Under the pieces are notes generated by a model. It searched no databases, was not told where the DNA came from, and saw only the letters and a program-made list of their open reading frames with translations. Below are positions 58,919-64,000 of a DNA stretch of 64,000 bases, piece by piece. Position 1 is the stretch's first letter. Every line of letters begins with the position of its first letter. A program made the translations under genes and the position numbers. The DNA is taken from assembly GCA_026874595.1 (NCBI GenBank), contig CM049315.1, forward strand, positions 75,778,401 through 75,842,400, given 5' to 3'. Source of the DNA: Sipunculus nudus (lineage: Eukaryota > Annelida > Sipuncula > Golfingiida > Sipunculidae).

Positions 58919-59102
58919 CTTGTAAAATGCCTGGAGGTCATGGATAGGGGGTGAGACTGTGCTGTAGTTAGGGAACATTTCTTGGAGATGAGCGATTAAC
59001 ATTCCAAACTGGGTTCCCCAGTCCCCAAGATGATTCAGCCTCTTCACTTCATAGCCGACATACTCACACAGGCGAGCAACACTGTCACCAATGATGGTCG
59101 AC
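58919..59102 (-). CDS. RARS1: RARS1 exon after the HIGH motif
   Basis: 184 nt. The acceptor is TGTTGCAG/GTCGACC and the donor is TACAAG/GTAACA. The first G completes the Arg codon begun as AG in the previous exon. It reads [40 protein letters not shown], then [20 protein letters not shown] and K. [11 protein letters not shown] is the strongly conserved ArgRS block next to the active site. It ends at a codon boundary. Confidence 0.96.
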
Positions 59103-60686
59103 CTGCAACACATGATAATAATAATAATTATACATTTCACTTATATAGCACTAATTAACCTAAAAGTTATGAAAAGAGCTCTACAAAACTAGAAGCAAAA
59201 GTTTATTAAACCATTACTAAGAACACAATTATACTAAAAATTCAAATATATTACAAGAACTATGCTAAACTTCGATTTCTAAGAACTACCAAAGCTAATA
59301 TAAGTTTTAAGATTTTGTTTAAAAGAAGCTCAAGATGGTGAAACTCTGATTGAGTGTGGATGTATATTTCACAACCTTGATGCCTCAGCTGAGGAGGCTC
59401 TTGAATGACACATCTCACTTTGTGCATGAGGAATCACTAAAAGTCGTTGGTCAGATCACCTGATCTGCCTGAATTTAACATAAAAAAATTGAAAGGTTCC
59501 TTTTATAAATAGGCAATTGACCATTTATGAATACCAAAAATAAAATTTTAAGATCAATGCACTGTCTCACAGGGAGCCAATGAAGACCTTTAAGTACTGG
59601 TGTAAAGCATTCTGCACTCTCTGCAGCTGGTCCAGTGACTTGGTGGGAAGACCACAGTCAATCCTTGATGTACTCTCAAATAATGGAACTGGTTGTAAAT
59701 TATGTTCGACTAGAATGAGATAATATATGTCTGCCCTCCCTGTAGGCCCCCTACCCAAATTTTGAGAATAATATATGCAGTACTTCAACATTAGTGGTGT
59801 TCACAAGTATGTCTACTTTGGTTAATTTACCCTTCATGATGAAGGTCAAGGGCACCCGTTTTCTATTTCATTTGAGAACTTTTTTTAAACTAATTGTGCT
59901 TCAAGTTCAGTTCCTAGATAATAAGACACATGTTTTTTATGTAACTGCAGGAATCTATAAACAATGTCCCTTCAAAGCAACTGCTCTAACAAACTTGTGA
60001 TATTTCAAACCTTTGCTTCTAACTTTTTTAGCTCATCAGTGAACAAAACATGAGAACAAGCTTTCTCATTTTGCTTGAATAGAATGATAGCACATACATT
60101 CAACAAGAACAATTTTATTTAGATTTTTCCCCCAAGAAAATTACCAAATTACAAGAACTATTATAACTTTTTCCACTTTATCACTATGATTTATGATGGC
60201 TCTGACATTAATCAACACAAGTATCAATAGCTCTGACAAATGATGATATAAAATAATTTTATAATTTTTATGAATTAATACAATACCTCTGAGAAAAAAT
60301 GATATAAAATAATTTTATAATTTTACTGCACAATAAACAAATTTGGAATATATTCAGGATATATAAATACATGGATGACTTAAGATTTTCTGGATATTCC
60401 AAACTGAGTATACAAAATTTGGATAATGGTAATAAAATCTGCATTTTGACACTCATAACCTGAACTGACTTAAGGCCAGGACTGACCAATTCATCTCAAA
60501 GCTGAAGAGTTCTTACAGAACAACATCCTACAAGTATAATAGATTAGATATCATGTCAAACGACCTTGGCTGCAGCAAAGTGATTTAACAGATGCACAGT
60601 GACACAGGAACACACACACACACACACATACATGAAAGCAACACAATACAGTTTGCCTACATACTTGACCATCAGAAGCATCTCAC
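59103..60686 (-). other. RARS1: RARS1 intron, no other gene seen
   Basis: It contains a short tandem duplication of TGATATAAAATAATTTTATA at 60244 and 60301, and a (CA)n run near 60612. No nested coding region is recognised. Confidence 0.7.
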
Positions 60687-60865
60687 CTGAGATGGCCGAC
60701 ATGCATCTCCTTAGCGATGTTTGGGGAAGACATATCAACAAGGACTTTCTTGCGTGGTCCAGCATACGGTGGTCGCACACCTTTAGTGAGAAGTTCTGTT
60801 ATTTGCTGGGACACAAAATCCTTCCTCAAGTGAATATTGATGAAACCTGGACCAGCAATTTCTGT
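60687..60865 (-). CDS. RARS1: RARS1 exon with the HIGH motif
   Basis: 179 nt. The acceptor is TTTTTCCACAG/ACAGAAATT and the donor is CATCTCAG/GTGAGA. It reads [20 protein letters not shown], then [20 protein letters not shown], then [24 protein letters not shown] is the class I HIGH signature that binds [17 protein letters not shown] is the usual ArgRS form. The final AG begins an Arg codon finished in the next exon. Confidence 0.96.
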
Positions 60866-60984
60866 CTGTGGAAAAACAAGTGAATGAAAAGTTTACTACA
60901 AAACAAACAACATTAAAATAAGTTATAAAACACTCAATCAGGTTCCAAATTTTACATTGTTTTGGTTTAAGTTCATTGTTTCTG

Positions 60985-61536
60985 ATTTAAGGTACCAATT
61001 TTTTTATTTTTGCTAATATTTTAAAAAATTTTAAAGATTTTGATCTAATTTTGGGTATACAATTTAATTTTTATTAATTAAAGTTATATTACTCGAAAAA
61101 AAGTCCTTAGCTTTAACATGTTTCGTGTTAAGTGATCAAATATCTTTCCTGATTTTTTACAAAATGCATTATGTTTGGGCACATAACTTTTTTAAATTAT
61201 ATAATACAGACCTAAATTCTGGCATGTCCATAGGAACTATATAGAGGAATATTTATGGTAAATATGAGGAAAAACAGATGAGTGGTTTTGATATTAGGCA
61301 GTCCTGAAGTGTGAAAATAGGTTTTTAATAAAAAATTGAGGTTTTTCCTAAATTTCTCAAAGGATCGAAGTCACAAAGACCCAGTTTTCAGCTTGGTAGG
61401 AGATCTTGGGGACATCTAACATTATGCCGAATTTTGGATTCCTATTCCTTACGGTTTCAAAATGTCAGTTTAATGGACGGACGGACAAACAGCCGACGGA
61501 CAAAGGACCATGACTAAAAGTCAGCTGAGCTAAAAA
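60985..61536. repeat. 3' part of a palindrome-ended family member
   Basis: From TTAAGGTACCAATTTTTTTATTTTTGC through TTTTGATATTAGGCAGTCCTGAAGTG, GACGGACGGAC and AGTCAGCTGAGCTAAAAACATG it is close to 16850-17406. The head is missing. It lies in the intron between 60866 and 61607. Confidence 0.7.
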
Positions 61537-61607
61537 CATGAAGAGATTTCCGACAACATTGCTTTATATTAGTTGATAGACTTATAAAATTATCATAATC
61601 TCCTCAC

Positions 61608-61697
61608 CTTCTCGATTAGCAGATTTTCTGGAAGCTTGCTGAGGATGGCACTGGCAATGTCACGTGGGGAAGTCTTCTGATTTAAAGCTTTCAGTTG
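61608..61697 (-). CDS. RARS1: RARS1 exon (first visible; end of N-terminal appended domain)
   Basis: 90 nt, 30 codons, phase 0 at both ends. The acceptor is GTAATTGCAG/CAACTGAAA and the donor is GAGAAG/GTGAGG. It reads QLKALNQKTSPRDIASAILS then KLPENLLIEK, colinear with the NPREIAENI stretch of vertebrate cytosolic ArgRS. The upstream exons (tRNA-elbow-binding domain with KFGDYQ, and the start) were not found in 61698-64000 and should lie beyond the window. Confidence 0.9.
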
Positions 61698-61949
61698 CTG
61701 CAATTACAAAATATACATTTATTCACAATATTGTAAAATTACTTCTCCATTAGAGTGTCTAAAACAGTTGTGAGTACCAATGTTACTTAAACCCCACACT
61801 GGAAGCACACAGACTGTGCACCTTCTACCTGCAGCCATGGAAAACTAACTAGATATTTCTTGGCACCGCAGGTGCCATAGTATCCCCAGACAATTAATCC
61901 CCCCCCCCCTTAAGAATAGGCCCCCCATCTTCAGCAACAATTAATATCA

Positions 61950-63085
61950 GACCACACTCATAGAAAAGGTCATTCTCATAGAAAAGGTCATGATCCAAAT
62001 TTCAATATACATCATCCCCTAACCCATGTCTTATATATGCAAGAAATCTGTCCATTAGTTTTTGACTTATAATGCTCACAATACTGTTAAGTGGCAATGA
62101 TGGGGTATTAAACGGCACGAAAACAAGTAAAAGAATAACAGGTTGCACCACCTGTTTCCGGTACATGACAACACTATCCAAGATCTTGGGTCAAGTTGAT
62201 TTTTGGACCAATGCATGCATCCCTTATTGAGAAATTAATGATTTTGTGTGATTTTCACCATATATGGCAATATTCAAGGTCAAGGCCACTCATTGGAAAG
62301 GTCATGACCCCTATTCAAATAAACATTATCCTATAACCCATATCCATGTATATGCATAATATGAAGGAAATTTGTCCATTAGTTTTTGACTTATAATGCT
62401 CACAGGTTATAAATGTACTGTTAAGTGGCAATGATGGGGTATTAAACGGCACAAAAACAAGTAAAAGAATAACAGGTGGCACCACCTGTTTCCGGTACAT
62501 GACATTACTATCCAAGATCTTCAGTCAAGTTGATTTTTGGACCAATCCCAATCCATGCATCCCTTATTGAGAAATTAATGATTTTGTGTGATTTTCACCA
62601 TATATGGCAATATTCAAGGTCAAGGCCACTCTCATAGGAAAGGTCATGACCCCTATTTAAATAAACATCATCCCATAACCCATATCTTTCTATATGCATA
62701 ATATGAAAGAAATTTGTCCATTAGTTTTTGACTTATAATGCTCACAGTACTGTCAAGTAGCAATTTTGGGGATATTAAACGGCATGAAAACTAGTAAAGA
62801 ATAATAGGTGGCGCCACCAGTTTCTGGAACATGACAACCCTATCCATGATCTTCGATCAACTTGATTTTGGGATCAATCCATGCAAGTTTTCTTGAGATA
62901 TTTAAGAATTTGTGTGATTTTCCCCAAAATTGAACCTATTCAAGGTCAAGGTCACTCTCTTAGTTGAGGTCATGACCTCATTTTAAATAGGCGTTGTCCT
63001 CTCACCCATATCTATACATATACCAAGTTTGGTAAAGATCCGTGAAATATTTTTTGAGTTATTGTGTCCAAAAGAAATCTCTGCA
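61950..63085. repeat. About 333-bp tandem repeat
   Basis: The units share GGTGGCACCACCTGTTTCCGGTACATGACA (starts 62141, 62475, 62807; spacing 334 and 332). They continue through TTGATTTTTGGACCAAT, ATTCAAGGTCAAGGCCACT, AGGTCATGACCCC and CATTAGTTTTTGACTTATAATGCTCACA. A partial unit precedes from about 61950 and the last is most diverged. The plus-strand AAGGTCA words and GGTGGCGCCACC core link it to the 10.5 and 17.8 kb arrays. Confidence 0.8.
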
Positions 63086-64000
63086 GCGGCGGCGCAACCG
63101 TGCCTAAACCATAGTATCTCCAGACTACCGTAAAAGTCGTTGCAGAAGTCGCATCCTTATTACAAGTCGCACCCTGACTTTTAGGATCCCCCTGGGGAAT
63201 AGCCGTTCAAGTTTAGTTTCAGGAAAAGTCCATAATATAGGTCGCACCCAGACTTCGGAGGCGTCCCAACCACCTGATACTTTTGGAATTTGAGTATAAT
63301 TTCTTGCGATGCAAGACTGCAACCAACGTCCCCGTAGTACTTTTGTGGTTTATAAACTAGATAACCATTTAAACGTAAAAATAATGGGACAGCTTTAATA
63401 CAATGCTTATATTTAAGGAATAACAACAGAATCTTTACATATAAAGTCGGGGTTCAATTGTCAGGTAAGATTTGTACAGTGCCAAAGTCAGCTGTGTCGG
63501 ATAACATTTTGTGCTGTGAAACGATGTCATTGTTGCCGTTTCTTACTAGGTTAAGTAACATTAGAATGCAAATATCAAGTTAAATGACTGTATTAATAAA
63601 CTAAAAGAGTCTGAGGCAAAATACTATCACAATCGAGCAACTCTTTAAATTGTTAAAGATCGTCAAACATAGGGTGGATTCATTAGACTATGATTAGTTT
63701 GCGTACGCGTGACGAGTCCCAATCCGTCGCATTGGGCATGATTTGAACTGACTTAAGACAACTGAAAGATGGAAAGAATGATTCAGTTTGAATTTATTCA
63801 CCTAATTTCTTAAATGGGCTCTAAAACTGAATTTATTATCCCTTCAATTAAGTGTTACAACTTACCATCTAGGCGCGGCACATGCACGGTATTACTGAAA
63901 TCACTGAAATATATGTCAGTCAACAGGGGGATAATGAACGCTTTATTGACCGGTCAGTTAACGTAAAATAAACATAATTGAATTTACAGATATTATATTT
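63086..64000 (-). other. RARS1: RARS1 upstream intron, no recognised exon
   Basis: Around 63125-63260, GTCGCATCCTTATTACAAGTCGCACCC and TATAGGTCGCACCCAGAC look like remnants of a DNA-transposon terminus. The short minus-strand frames there do not match ArgRS. Nothing else is seen. Confidence 0.5.

Noticed and set aside
63862-63904. Candidate upstream RARS1 exon with TTTCAG acceptor and GTAAG donor
   Set aside because: The only open frame ends in a phase that does not join the phase-0 exon at 61697, and the residues do not resemble the KFGDYQ region expected there.

Overview
The window is animal nuclear DNA. It is AT-rich, has spliceosomal GT-AG introns and is crowded with decayed repeats. The repeat style (arrays built on TGACCTTTGACCT, elements ending in TCAGCTGAGCTAAAA, GACGGACGGACAGAC stretches) resembles bivalve mollusc genomes. 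That placement is an inference from repeat style; the sequence contains no taxonomic marker gene.

One host gene spans the window on the minus strand: cytosolic arginyl-tRNA synthetase (RARS1). Seven consecutive coding exons are readable, in transcript order 61608-61697, 60687-60865, 58919-59102, 58155-58284, 57655-57762, 51350-51528 and 3896-4006. They total 981 nt (327 codons) with consistent phases and GT-AG junctions throughout. They run from the end of the N-terminal appended domain, through the HIGH motif (HVGHL), to [10 protein letters not shown] just before the KMSKS-equivalent loop. The 5' exons (start codon, promoter) lie beyond 64000 and the C-terminal exons below position 1. The first five introns are 0.4 to 6.1 kb; the sixth is about 47.3 kb (4007-51349) and holds most of the mobile DNA.

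Layout by coordinate: 1-169, end of a TTAA-bounded MITE; 318-3012, a TTAA-bounded DNA transposon with perfect 20-bp terminal inverted repeats; 3395-3600, tRNA-type SINE; 3896-4006, RARS1 exon; 4587-4831, 34-bp minisatellite; 5780-6872, tandem repeats; 8465-10068, Tigger/pogo relic nested in an older repeat; 10521-12010, about 145-bp tandem array full of AGGTCA half-sites; 12.0-18.3 kb, SINE, MITEs and a long member of a palindrome-ended family; 19304-21188, a second, deleted copy of the 318-3012 transposon; 23005-29767, a complete-length LTR retrotransposon; 30-50 kb, intron with AT microsatellites and more relics; 50337-50380, CRE cluster; 51350-61697, RARS1 exons interleaved with repeats; 62-63 kb, about 333-bp tandem repeat.

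The most notable object is the LTR retrotransposon. It has 1136-bp LTRs that look identical except for one base, a CTCAC target duplication, a PBS resembling the tRNA-Arg 3' end, a polypurine tract and a Gag with a SCAN-like capsid and CCHC knuckle. Integrase lies upstream of the RT/RNase H remnant, which is the Ty1/copia-like order known for the Gmr1 clade of Ty3/gypsy elements. It is young by LTR identity but coding-defective: there is a frameshift in integrase and the RT palm is missing.
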